From: Deinococcus aerolatus
Lineage (GTDB): Bacteria > Deinococcota > Deinococci > Deinococcales > Deinococcaceae
Assembly: GCF_014647055.1 (NCBI RefSeq)
Contig: NZ_BMOL01000008.1
Coordinates: forward strand, 98,200-162,199
Length of the DNA: 64,000 nucleotides
Reading direction: 5' to 3'
A program made the position numbers and the translations under genes. Positions 31,912 through 38,491 of the stretch are shown in pieces (within the stretch, counting starts at the first letter, position 1; every line of letters begins with the position of its first letter). Under the pieces are notes generated by a model. That model was not told the origin of the DNA. It saw only the letters and a list, made by a program, of their open reading frames with translations, and made no database searches.

Positions 31912-32813
31912 CTTTCCCTCCCGAACAGGCGAAGCTGGATCAGGCTGAACACGGCGGCGATGGCGGCCACGGTGTAGGCGATGGCGCTGGCGTAGCCGAA
32001 GTTAAACGAGCGGAACCCCTGCTGGTACAGGTAGGTGCCCAGCGTCATGGTGGCGTTGCCGGGGCCACTGTTGGTGATCAGGGCGGGTTCGGTGAACAGT
32101 TGCAGCGTGCCGATCACGCTCAGGACCATGCAGAACAGTAGGGTGGGGCGCAGCAGCGGCAGCGTGATCTTCCAGAACTGCTGCGCGGGTGTGGCTCCGT
32201 CGATGCTGGCCGCCTCGTACACGTCCTCGCTGATGCCCTGCAGGCCGGCCAGCAGAATGATAGCGTTGTAGCCGGTCCAGCGCCAGGTCATGGCCATGAT
32301 GATCACCGACATGGCCGGCCCGGACTGGTTGAGCCAGTCCACGGCGGGCAGGCCAATTCCGGTCAGGGCGCGGTTGACCACGCCGAAATCGGTGTTGAAC
32401 AGCAGCCGGAACACTGCCGAGTACGCCACCGTCCCTACCACCAGCGGCGCAAAGAAGGCGAAACGGAACCATCCGGCGGCCTTCAGAAGTTTGCTATTCA
32501 GGGCCACAGCCAGCACGGTGGCCAGCGACAGCATCAGCGGCACCTGGACCACCAGAATCACCATGGTGTTGCGCAGGGCCGTGCGGAAGAACTCGTCCTC
32601 GATCAGTCGGGACCAGTTGGACAGGGCGTAGGGTGCGTCTGCCCCCAGCCGCGAATCCTTGAAGCTCATCAGAAACGAGCTGACGATGGGCCACGCCCAG
32701 AAGGTCGCAAAGATCAGCAGGTACGGCAGGATAAACAGATACGGCGCCTTGGGCGTGCGCGCCCAGCGTCCTGCGCGCCGGGGTGGGGGAGACAGCGGCT
32801 GTGAAGTGGTCAT
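31908..32813 (-). CDS. Sugar ABC transporter permease, MalF type
   Basis: The 301-residue permease starts with a basic stretch (RRAGRWARTPKAPYLFILPYLL) and has six hydrophobic segments. Its EAA loop is VYEAASIDGATPAQQFWKITLPLLRPT near residue 205-230. The ATG at 32813 has GAGGT 5 nt upstream; the longer frame to 32927 runs through a hairpin and is rejected. It follows the binding-protein gene after 193 bp that hold an 11-bp-arm inverted repeat. Confidence 0.93.
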   Translation of the reverse strand: MTTSQPLSPPPRRAGRWARTPKAPYLFILPYLLIFATFWAWPIVSSFLMSFKDSRLGADAPYALSNWSRLIEDEFFRTALRNTMVILVVQVPLMLSLATVLAVALNSKLLKAAGWFRFAFFAPLVVGTVAYSAVFRLLFNTDFGVVNRALTGIGLPAVDWLNQSGPAMSVIIMAMTWRWTGYNAIILLAGLQGISEDVYEAASIDGATPAQQFWKITLPLLRPTLLFCMVLSVIGTLQLFTEPALITNSGPGNATMTLGTYLYQQGFRSFNFGYASAIAYTVAAIAAVFSLIQLRLFGRER

Positions 32814-32873
32814 GACTACCTCGGCAGTACACGGACAAGAGGCGAAGGGAAGGAGGGCAGCACAAACAGAAGC

Positions 32874-32917
32874 GGGCGAGGGAAGCGGGCGTCCGTGTGC
32901 TCGCCATTCCCTCGCCC
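32874..32917 (-). other. Large hairpin between binding-protein and permease genes
   Basis: GGGCGAGGGAA (32874-32884) and TTCCCTCGCCC (32907-32917) are perfect 11-bp inverted arms around a 22-nt loop. No T tract follows, so it is better read as a message-stabilising or attenuating stem that lets the binding protein be made in excess. Confidence 0.6.
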
Positions 32918-33006
32918 CTGTCCTCACGCCGCGTTCAGGCCCGGCGCGTCACTCAGACGGCGTGGCAGAAGACGTGGGGGTCCAGGCACTCGCCTCTGCC
33001 CTGGCC

Positions 33007-34278
33007 TTACTTGGCGACAGGCAGGCCCGTGGCGCTGCTGATCTTCTTGGCGGCGTCGTCCAGGGCTTCCTTGGCGGTCTTGTAGCGGCCCTTGATGTAG
33101 TCAGCCTGCACCACGATCATGATCTGACGGGCGTCCTGGAAGTACTGCGTGCCGCGTGCCTGGGGAACGTCACCCAGGGTGCCCAGAATGGTCTGCCACA
33201 CGGGCTGGTTGCCCCAGTACGGCTGCGCGGTCTTCACGTAGGGGTCCTTGGTGGCGCTCAGCAGGCTGGGAACCAGACCCTGCGACTTGAGCATGGTGAC
33301 CTGACCGCCAGCGGTGGCCAGGGCATGTTCCAGGAAGGCGTAGGCGGCGGCCTGGTTCTTGCTGGAGCTGGGAATCGCCAGGGCGCTGCCGCCCAGGTTG
33401 CTGGCGCGCACGCCCCCGGCCTTGGAGGCGGGCATCAGGTACACGCCCCACTTGCCCTTCTGATCCGGGGCGTTGGTGCGGATGGTGCCCTCGTACCACG
33501 CGCCGAACATGGCGCTGGCGGTCTTGCCCGCCTTGATGTTGGTGATCTGGCCGCCCCAGTCGCCGGTGGTGACCACCTGCGCGTCGTACAGCTTCTTGAT
33601 GGTGTTCAGCGCCGTCACGCATCCGGGCTGGTTAACCGTCACAGCCTTGGCCGCGTTGTCGAAGTAGAAGCAGCCGTTCTGGTTGGCGAGCATCCGGAAC
33701 CACTCGTCGTCCTGGCCGTTGGCGATGGTTGCCAGCTTCACGTTGTTGCCGAACTTGGCATTGACCTTCTTGCCCGCCGCGATGAAGTCATCCCAGGTCT
33801 TGATGCTGTCCGGGTTGACGCCGGCCTGCTGGTACAGGTCCCGGCGGTAGAACATCACCACGGGGCCGGAATCCCACGGCATGGCGTAGCGTTTGTTGCC
33901 CGCCATCAGCTCGGTCCACTTGAAGGCCGGAAAGTCCTTGACCAGCTTGTCGGCGCCCTTGGTGTTCAGGTCAACAAAGCAGTTCGGGAAACGCGCCCAG
34001 AACACCTCGGCCTCGTTGTTCTCGATGGAGTAAACGTCGGGCATGTCCTGGCCCCCGGCGGCGCAGCCGGCCAGCCCGCGGTCATACACGTTCTGGTTGC
34101 CCAGATCCTCCACCTTCACCTTCACGTTGGGGTACTTCTTGTTGAAGCTGGGAATGGTGCTCTCCAGGGCCTTGGCGGCCGCGTCCCACGACCAGACGGT
34201 GATGGTGCCGGACAGGTCCTGGGCGGCGGCGGAACCGGCGAGCAGCAGGGCGGACAGGGACAGTACGAGTTTCTTCAT
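33007..34278 (-). CDS. Sugar ABC transporter substrate-binding protein
   Basis: The 423-residue exported protein has a Sec signal peptide (MKKLVLSLSALLLAGSAAAQ, cleaved after AAA). It belongs to the family 1 extracellular solute-binding proteins: TITVWSWDAAAKALESTIPSFNKKYPNVKVKVEDL is the typical start and aromatic residues are frequent, as in sugar-binding clefts. The ATG has GGAGG 8 nt upstream. It is the first transporter gene after the DeoR regulator. The ligand is inferred from neighbours to be an alpha- or beta-galactoside. Confidence 0.93.
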   Translation of the reverse strand: MKKLVLSLSALLLAGSAAAQDLSGTITVWSWDAAAKALESTIPSFNKKYPNVKVKVEDLGNQNVYDRGLAGCAAGGQDMPDVYSIENNEAEVFWARFPNCFVDLNTKGADKLVKDFPAFKWTELMAGNKRYAMPWDSGPVVMFYRRDLYQQAGVNPDSIKTWDDFIAAGKKVNAKFGNNVKLATIANGQDDEWFRMLANQNGCFYFDNAAKAVTVNQPGCVTALNTIKKLYDAQVVTTGDWGGQITNIKAGKTASAMFGAWYEGTIRTNAPDQKGKWGVYLMPASKAGGVRASNLGGSALAIPSSSKNQAAAYAFLEHALATAGGQVTMLKSQGLVPSLLSATKDPYVKTAQPYWGNQPVWQTILGTLGDVPQARGTQYFQDARQIMIVVQADYIKGRYKTAKEALDDAAKKISSATGLPVAK

Positions 34279-34338
34279 GGAAAACCTCCGGTTGAGGAAT
34301 GGATGTTGAGTGGGGGTAGATCTGCGCTGCATACCTTT

Positions 34339-34374
34339 TGAAGCACGCCTTGAAGCGCTGCGCCTCCTGAAGCG
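34339..34374 (-). repeat. Three TGAAGC direct repeats upstream of the binding-protein gene
   Basis: TGAAGC occurs at 34339, 34351 and 34369 (plus-strand reading), the last two as TGAAGCGCT. The last copy ends just before the stop codon of the DeoR gene. They lie in the 96-bp gap before the transporter gene and could be operator half-sites. Confidence 0.4.
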
Positions 34375-35133
34375 CTACACCATCTGCAGATCGGGAATGC
34401 AGCGCAGCAGATCCTCGGGAGGCTCACTGCCGTGCCGGTTGGTGATCAGGGTGTGCACCGCCGACACCGGGGCCACCTGCGCCTGGCTGATCTGACCCAG
34501 CTTGCTGTGGTCGGCCACCACCACGATCTCGCGCGCCTGTTGAACCATGACCCGCTTGACCTCGGCCTCCTCATGGTTGGCGTTGGTCACCCCGGCCCGG
34601 ACACAAATGCCGTTGCAGCCCAGAAACAGCCGGTCTGCGTGAATGCGGCCCAGCACCTCCAGCGCGTAGGGGCTGACCAGCGAATGCTGCAGCGGGCGCA
34701 GCGTGCCGCCGGTAACGATCACGCGCATGTTCGGCAGCCGTTCCAGTTCCAGGGCAATGTTCAGACCGTTGGTGATGATGGTCACGCCGCGCAGCGTGGG
34801 CGACAGGGCACGGGCCACCTCGGTGGTGGTGCTGCCCACATCCAGAAAAACCGTCTCGCCGTCGCGCACCAGCGCCGCCGCCGCCCGCCCGATACGCCGT
34901 TTGGCCGCCGAGTGCCTGCGGCTGGTCTCTTCCAGCGGAAATTCGCGCTGGACATCCAGCGGTAGCCGCGCTCCACCGCGGGTGCGCCGCAACTGACCGG
35001 CTGTGGCCAGGGCCTTCAGGTCACTGCGGACCGTAACTTCCGAAACCCCCAGAAGTTTTGAAAGCTCGGACGCCGATACCTCGCCATTTTGCTGTGCCAG
35101 CGATAGAATCTCGCTTCTGCGGGCCTGAATCAT
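34375..35133 (-). CDS. DeoR/GlpR-family transcriptional repressor
   Basis: The 252-residue regulator has the N-terminal DeoR HTH (RRSEILSLAQQNGEVSASELSKLLGVSEVTVRSDL, residues about 6-40) and a C-terminal sugar-phosphate-sensing domain with the DVGSTTTEVA loop and the VVADHSKLGQ motif. Family members bind phosphorylated sugars and repress uptake/catabolism operons. The ATG at 35133 lies 9 nt after GGAGG; a GTG at 35139 would add two residues. It heads the galactoside operon and is preceded by a consensus promoter with CGAAA repeats at the start point, so autoregulation is likely. Confidence 0.93.
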   Translation of the reverse strand: MIQARRSEILSLAQQNGEVSASELSKLLGVSEVTVRSDLKALATAGQLRRTRGGARLPLDVQREFPLEETSRRHSAAKRRIGRAAAALVRDGETVFLDVGSTTTEVARALSPTLRGVTIITNGLNIALELERLPNMRVIVTGGTLRPLQHSLVSPYALEVLGRIHADRLFLGCNGICVRAGVTNANHEEAEVKRVMVQQAREIVVVADHSKLGQISQAQVAPVSAVHTLITNRHGSEPPEDLLRCIPDLQMV

Positions 35134-35156
35134 GTTCACCCCCTCCGGATCTGCGT

Positions 35157-35200
35157 TTTCGTTACTTTCGCAGTTTACGTTGGGGCTGGTCCCACGTCAA
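35157..35200 (-). promoter_or_regulatory. Promoter and putative operator of the deoR-galactoside operon
   Basis: On the minus strand TTGACG (35195-35200) and TAAACT (35172-35177) are 17 bp apart, a near-consensus sigma-70 promoter. Downstream of the -10, between 35157 and 35170, CGAAA occurs twice (CGAAAG and CGAAAA). DeoR/GlpR-type repressors often use tandem TTTCG/CGAAA units, so this is a plausible autoregulatory site. Confidence 0.65.
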
Positions 35201-35273
35201 GCATTGGGCGCGGTGTCTTCTGCCGGGGCCGCAGCGGTGGACACCGAGAGAATTTATGTTTGCCCAGACGGCG

Positions 35274-35290
35274 AAAAGAGGCGAAGCCTC
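35274..35290 (-). terminator. Terminator after the XRE remnant
   Basis: Read on the minus strand, GAGGC-TTC-GCCTC is followed directly by TTTTC. It lies about 55 bp after the stop of the broken XRE gene. Confidence 0.7.
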
Positions 35291-35343
35291 CCTCCCGTTT
35301 TCCCATCTGTCCACGCAGTGGAGTGACCGATGGGAGGGGTGGC

Positions 35344-35563
35344 TCAGTCGTCGGTTGCCAGGTCCTGCTGAAAGAGGACTTTCCGCGGCACGCCGAACAC
35401 CTGCGCCATGCGGAACGCGGCTTCCAGGGAGGGCGAGGACTGGCCTGCCTTGATGGCCGCCACGTTCGTTGGACAGACTGAACTCGAACAGCACGAAGGG
35501 GGGACCCAAGGCGAGCGCCGTTGCGCCCAGCGACAGCCACGCGATTTTCTCACTGGATGAAAT
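35344..35563 (-). pseudogene. Remnant of a small membrane-protein/XRE regulator gene pair, fused by deletion
   Basis: Two gene fragments meet here in different frames. The first (35563 to about 35475) reads ISSSEKIAWLSLGATALALG and continues with a hydrophobic stretch to FSLSN, like the start of a small membrane protein. The second (about 35465 to 35344) reads NVAAIKAGQSSPSLEAAFRM, then AQVFGVPRKVLFQQ, the C-terminal part of a small XRE/Cro regulator. The XRE HTH start and the rest of the membrane protein are missing. In intact loci such pairs are adjacent, so an internal deletion is the simplest explanation. The AAGGAG stands in front of ATT, not ATG, so the start codon may also be lost. A consensus promoter and a terminator flank the remnant. 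Confidence 0.6.
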
Positions 35564-35590
35564 GCGTTCTCCTTCTGCTGGGGCACTTCT

Positions 35591-35618
35591 ATTCTAAAAA
35601 CACGGAACACTGTGTCAA
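35591..35618 (-). promoter_or_regulatory. Consensus promoter upstream of the XRE remnant
   Basis: On the minus strand TTGACA (35613-35618) and TAGAAT (35591-35596) are 16 bp apart. The ACACAGTGT palindrome overlaps the -35 and spacer and could be the former XRE operator. Confidence 0.6.
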
Positions 35619-35723
35619 AAGATTCCTTCCATAAGGGCAGAGAACGGGTCCGCCCCGGGGCTGTGCCGGAGAAACGGAGGTTGTGCCGTCGCCGTTTCCC
35701 GCACTTCTCAGCGCCGCCCCCCG

Positions 35724-35729
35724 TATGCT
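35724..35729 (+). promoter_or_regulatory. -10 box of deoC (leaderless, GTG start)
   Basis: TATGCT ends 6 nt before the GTG at 35736; a run of seven G separates them. No -35 consensus is visible. Confidence 0.55.
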
Positions 35730-35735
35730 GGGGGG

Positions 35736-36398
35736 GTGAAGCTCGCTCCCTACATTGACCACACCCTGCTGAAAGCCACCGCGACGCCTGCCGACATCAC
35801 GAGGTTGTGTCAGGAGGCCCGCGAGAACACCTTTTACGCCGTCTGCGTCAACCCCGTGTACGTGGCCCAGGCCCGCGCCGAGCTGGAGGGCAGCAGCGTG
35901 AAGGTAGCCACCGTCTGCGGCTTTCCGCTGGGGGCCGTGACCTCCGGCCAGAAGGCTGTGGAGGCCCGCCTGAGCGTGGAGGAGGGGGCCGACGAGGTCG
36001 ACATGGTCATCCACATCGGCGCGGCGCTGGCCGGGGACTGGGACGCGGTGCAGGCCGACGTGCGCGCGGTGCGGCAGGCCATCCCCGAACACGTCCTGAA
36101 GGTGATCATCGAGACCTGTTACCTGGACGACGCGCAGAAGCGTGGCGCGACGGAAGCGGCGGTGCTGGGCGGCGCGGACTTCGTCAAGACCAGCACCGGC
36201 TTCGGCACCGGCGGCGCGACGCTGGAGGATGTGAAGCTGATGCGGGACGTGATCGCGGGCCGCGCGAAGATCAAGGCGGCGGGCGGCGTTCGCAGCGCGG
36301 AGGACGCCCACGCCATGATCGAGGCCGGGGCAGACCGCCTGGGCACCTCGGGCGGCGTGGCCCTGGTGGCCGGCGAGCGGAGCGGCGAGGGCTATTGA
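35736..36398 (+). CDS. deoC: Deoxyribose-phosphate aldolase
   Basis: The 220-residue class I aldolase splits 2-deoxyribose-5-phosphate to acetaldehyde and glyceraldehyde-3-phosphate in deoxynucleoside salvage. The opening LAPYIDHTLLKATATPADI is diagnostic, the Schiff-base Lys lies in GADFVKTSTGFG, and the second catalytic Lys is in RAKIKAAGGVRSAEDA. Length is normal. GTG is the start, placed by the leaderless TATGCT box. Its stop overlaps the maf start by one base (TGATG). Salvage of damaged DNA components fits a radiation-resistant organism, but that is inference. Confidence 0.96.
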   Translation: MKLAPYIDHTLLKATATPADITRLCQEARENTFYAVCVNPVYVAQARAELEGSSVKVATVCGFPLGAVTSGQKAVEARLSVEEGADEVDMVIHIGAALAGDWDAVQADVRAVRQAIPEHVLKVIIETCYLDDAQKRGATEAAVLGGADFVKTSTGFGTGGATLEDVKLMRDVIAGRAKIKAAGGVRSAEDAHAMIEAGADRLGTSGGVALVAGERSGEGY

Positions 36399-37012
36399 TG
36401 GCCGCTGAGACAGGCGGGCGCGAGGTGGTGCTGGCCTCCGGCAGCCCCCGGCGGCGTGAACTGCTGACGCTGCTGGGCGTACCCTTCCGCGTGCAGGTCA
36501 GCGGTGAGGAGGAGGACAGCGCCGAGACCAATCCGCACACGCTGGCCGCCGAACTGGCCGGGGTCAAGGGCCGCAGCGTGGCGGCCCTGAACCCGGACGC
36601 GCTGGTGATCGCCGCCGACACGGTGGTGGCCGTGGACGGCGTGCTGCTGGCCAAGCCCGCCGACGCCGCCGAGAACGCCGCCTTCCTGCGTCAGCTCTCG
36701 GGCCGTACGCATCAGGTCTTCACGGGGGTTTCGGTGTTCGCGGGAGGCCGTGAACAGGCCGGGGTGGCCCGCACCGACGTGACCTTCCGCGTCCTGGCTG
36801 AGGCCGAGATCGACTTCTACGCGCAGTCCGGCGAGGGACTGGACAAGGCCGGGGGCTACGGCGTGCAGGGGCTGGGGCAGGCGCTGGTGTCGCGCATCGA
36901 CGGCGAGTTCTCGAACGTGGTGGGCTTTCCGATGTCGCTGGTGATCGCGCTGCTGCGCGGTCATGGCGTGCCGGTCTGGGGCGCGCTGGCACAGGAGGCT
37001 GCTCCGGCGTGA
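36398..37012 (+). CDS. maf: Maf-family nucleotide pyrophosphatase
   Basis: The 204-residue protein carries the Maf signatures VVLASGSPRRRELLTLLG at the N-terminus, VIAADTVVAVDG in the middle and DKAGGYGVQG toward the C-terminus. Maf/YhdE enzymes hydrolyse dTTP, UTP or modified nucleotides to monophosphates (house-cleaning) and have been linked to septum control. The ATG overlaps the deoC stop by one base and the stop overlaps the mreC GTG by three (GTGA), so it is fully embedded in the operon. Confidence 0.94.
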   Translation: MAAETGGREVVLASGSPRRRELLTLLGVPFRVQVSGEEEDSAETNPHTLAAELAGVKGRSVAALNPDALVIAADTVVAVDGVLLAKPADAAENAAFLRQLSGRTHQVFTGVSVFAGGREQAGVARTDVTFRVLAEAEIDFYAQSGEGLDKAGGYGVQGLGQALVSRIDGEFSNVVGFPMSLVIALLRGHGVPVWGALAQEAAPA

Positions 37013-37791
37013 CGGGTGGGCGTCAGCTGGGGCTGGTCTTTGCGGGACTGCTGCTTCTGAGCATGGTGCTGACCCGCTTTCAGGTGGTGCCGCCCACCGC
37101 CCTGCGCTCGTTCACCGCGCCGGTCTCGCAGGTGGGCGTGGTGGTGGCCGACAACCTGCGCCGCGCCGTGACCACCGTGACCCAGCAGCGTGACCTGCGG
37201 GCCGAGGTCACCCGGCTCCAGGGGGAAAACGACGTGCTGCGCCAGCGCAACGAATTGCTGACCCGCGAGGCCGCCCGCTTGCGGCAGCTGGACATCATCA
37301 CCCGCACGCAGGCCCCCAACGCGGTGGGCATCGCGCAGGTGATTGCCGTCGATCCCAGTCCGCTGCTGTCGCGCCTGACGCTGAACCGGGGCACGCGCGA
37401 CGGCGTGCGGGTGCGGATGCCGGTCACGGTGCCGGGCGGACTGGTTGGCCAGATCACCGGAGTCAGTGCCTCAAAGGCAACGGTGGTCTCGCTGATCGAT
37501 CCCGAGAGCACCGTGGGCGTCACGCTGCAGAGCGGCGGCGGCGGACGCGGGCTGGCCCACGGCGTGCCCCCGGACCGCCTGCGCGCCGAATTCTCACGCA
37601 GCGTGCCGATCAAGGCCGGTGACGTGCTGGTCACGTCCAGCCTGGGCGGCGTGTACCCGGTGGGCATCCGGGTGGGCAAGGTGGAAAAGGTGCTGCCGCT
37701 GGGGCCAAACGACGTGAACCGCTCGGTGATCGTCCGGCCCGCCGTGGATCTGGGCGTGGTGGAAGACGTGACCATTCTGGAGGGGCTGTAG
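37009..37791 (+). CDS. mreC: Rod shape-determining protein MreC
   Basis: The 260-residue protein has one N-terminal membrane helix (LGLVFAGLLLLSMVLTRF), a coiled coil around residues 60-90 (LRAEVTRLQGENDVLRQRNE) and a periplasmic double beta-barrel domain with the MreC motif RVRMPVTVPGGLVGQITGVS. MreC scaffolds the elongasome between MreB, MreD and PBP2. GTG start overlaps maf; the stop shares a base with the mreD GTG. mreB is not adjacent. Deinococci are often cocci, so retention of this unit is notable. Confidence 0.93.
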   Translation: MTGGRQLGLVFAGLLLLSMVLTRFQVVPPTALRSFTAPVSQVGVVVADNLRRAVTTVTQQRDLRAEVTRLQGENDVLRQRNELLTREAARLRQLDIITRTQAPNAVGIAQVIAVDPSPLLSRLTLNRGTRDGVRVRMPVTVPGGLVGQITGVSASKATVVSLIDPESTVGVTLQSGGGGRGLAHGVPPDRLRAEFSRSVPIKAGDVLVTSSLGGVYPVGIRVGKVEKVLPLGPNDVNRSVIVRPAVDLGVVEDVTILEGL

Positions 37792-38423
37792 TGTTCGGGC
37801 GTCGTGGGTTGGGCGGAGGCCGGCGCGGGTTGGGCGGCCCACGTTTCACGTTCCGCAGCAGCGGACTAGGCCGGGGAGCGCTGGGACCACGCGCCAGCCT
37901 GCCCCGGGGGGGGGCTGCGCGGGTGGTGCGGGCTGTCCTGTACGCCGCGCTGCTGATTGCCACCCAGGGCCTGCTGTCGCGTCTGGCCGACGCGGCAGGC
38001 GTCGCCGCCCCAGACCTGTTCCTGCTGACCGCCATGGCGCTGGCGTGGCGGCTGGGGCCGGCTCCGGCGCTGGCGGCGGCCTACGGCGTGGGGCTGGGTC
38101 AGGACCTGCTGGGCGGCGGCGTACTGGGCCTGCACGCCGCGGGCCTGGCCGGGGCGGTGCTGCTGGCGCTGCTGATCCGGCGTTACGTGGCCGACTCCGG
38201 CCCCCTTCAGGTGATCCTGAGCGTGGTGGGCGCGGTAGTGGGCGAGTGGCTGACCTTCGGGCTGCTGGCGTACTGGCTGCGCTCGGACCTGATCACGGTG
38301 AGGGTGCTGCTGACCACGGTTCCCGGCCTGCTGCTGGGTACACTGCTGGCGTATCCGCTGTGGGAATGGGCCGTGCGCTGGGGCATGGGGCCGCGCCCCG
38401 GCCCGCAGGAGCAACTGGCGTGA
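37791..38423 (+). CDS. mreD: Rod shape-determining protein MreD
   Basis: The 210-residue membrane protein has a glycine/arginine-rich N-terminal tail of about 45 residues (GRRGLGGGRRGLGGPRFTF) that is unusual for MreD, then five or six hydrophobic segments typical of the family. GTG start overlaps the mreC stop (TAGTG). Position between mreC and the PBP2 gene is the classical mreCD-mrdA order, which carries most of the weight of the assignment because MreD is poorly conserved in sequence. Confidence 0.85.
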   Translation: MFGRRGLGGGRRGLGGPRFTFRSSGLGRGALGPRASLPRGGAARVVRAVLYAALLIATQGLLSRLADAAGVAAPDLFLLTAMALAWRLGPAPALAAAYGVGLGQDLLGGGVLGLHAAGLAGAVLLALLIRRYVADSGPLQVILSVVGAVVGEWLTFGLLAYWLRSDLITVRVLLTTVPGLLLGTLLAYPLWEWAVRWGMGPRPGPQEQLA

Positions 38424-38437
38424 GTGACAGGAGGAGA

Positions 38438-38491
38438 ATGGGATTTGGGGTGTGGCACGTGTGGCGGGGCCGCCCGGCGGCGTCCGCATGA
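38438..38491 (+). CDS. Possible 17-residue leader peptide coupled to PBP2
   Basis: AGGAGG (38429-38434) precedes an ATG at 38438 by 3 nt. The frame encodes MGFGVWHVWRGRPAASA and its TGA overlaps the PBP2 ATG as ATGA. PBP2 itself has no Shine-Dalgarno sequence, so ribosomes may be delivered by translating this peptide. It could also be chance; only comparison between species can tell. Confidence 0.35.
   Translation: MGFGVWHVWRGRPAASA

Noticed and set aside
35251..35267. TTATGTTTG sequence resembling an RDRM half-site
   Set aside because: Only the first six bases match and the right half-site is absent; no damage-response gene follows.
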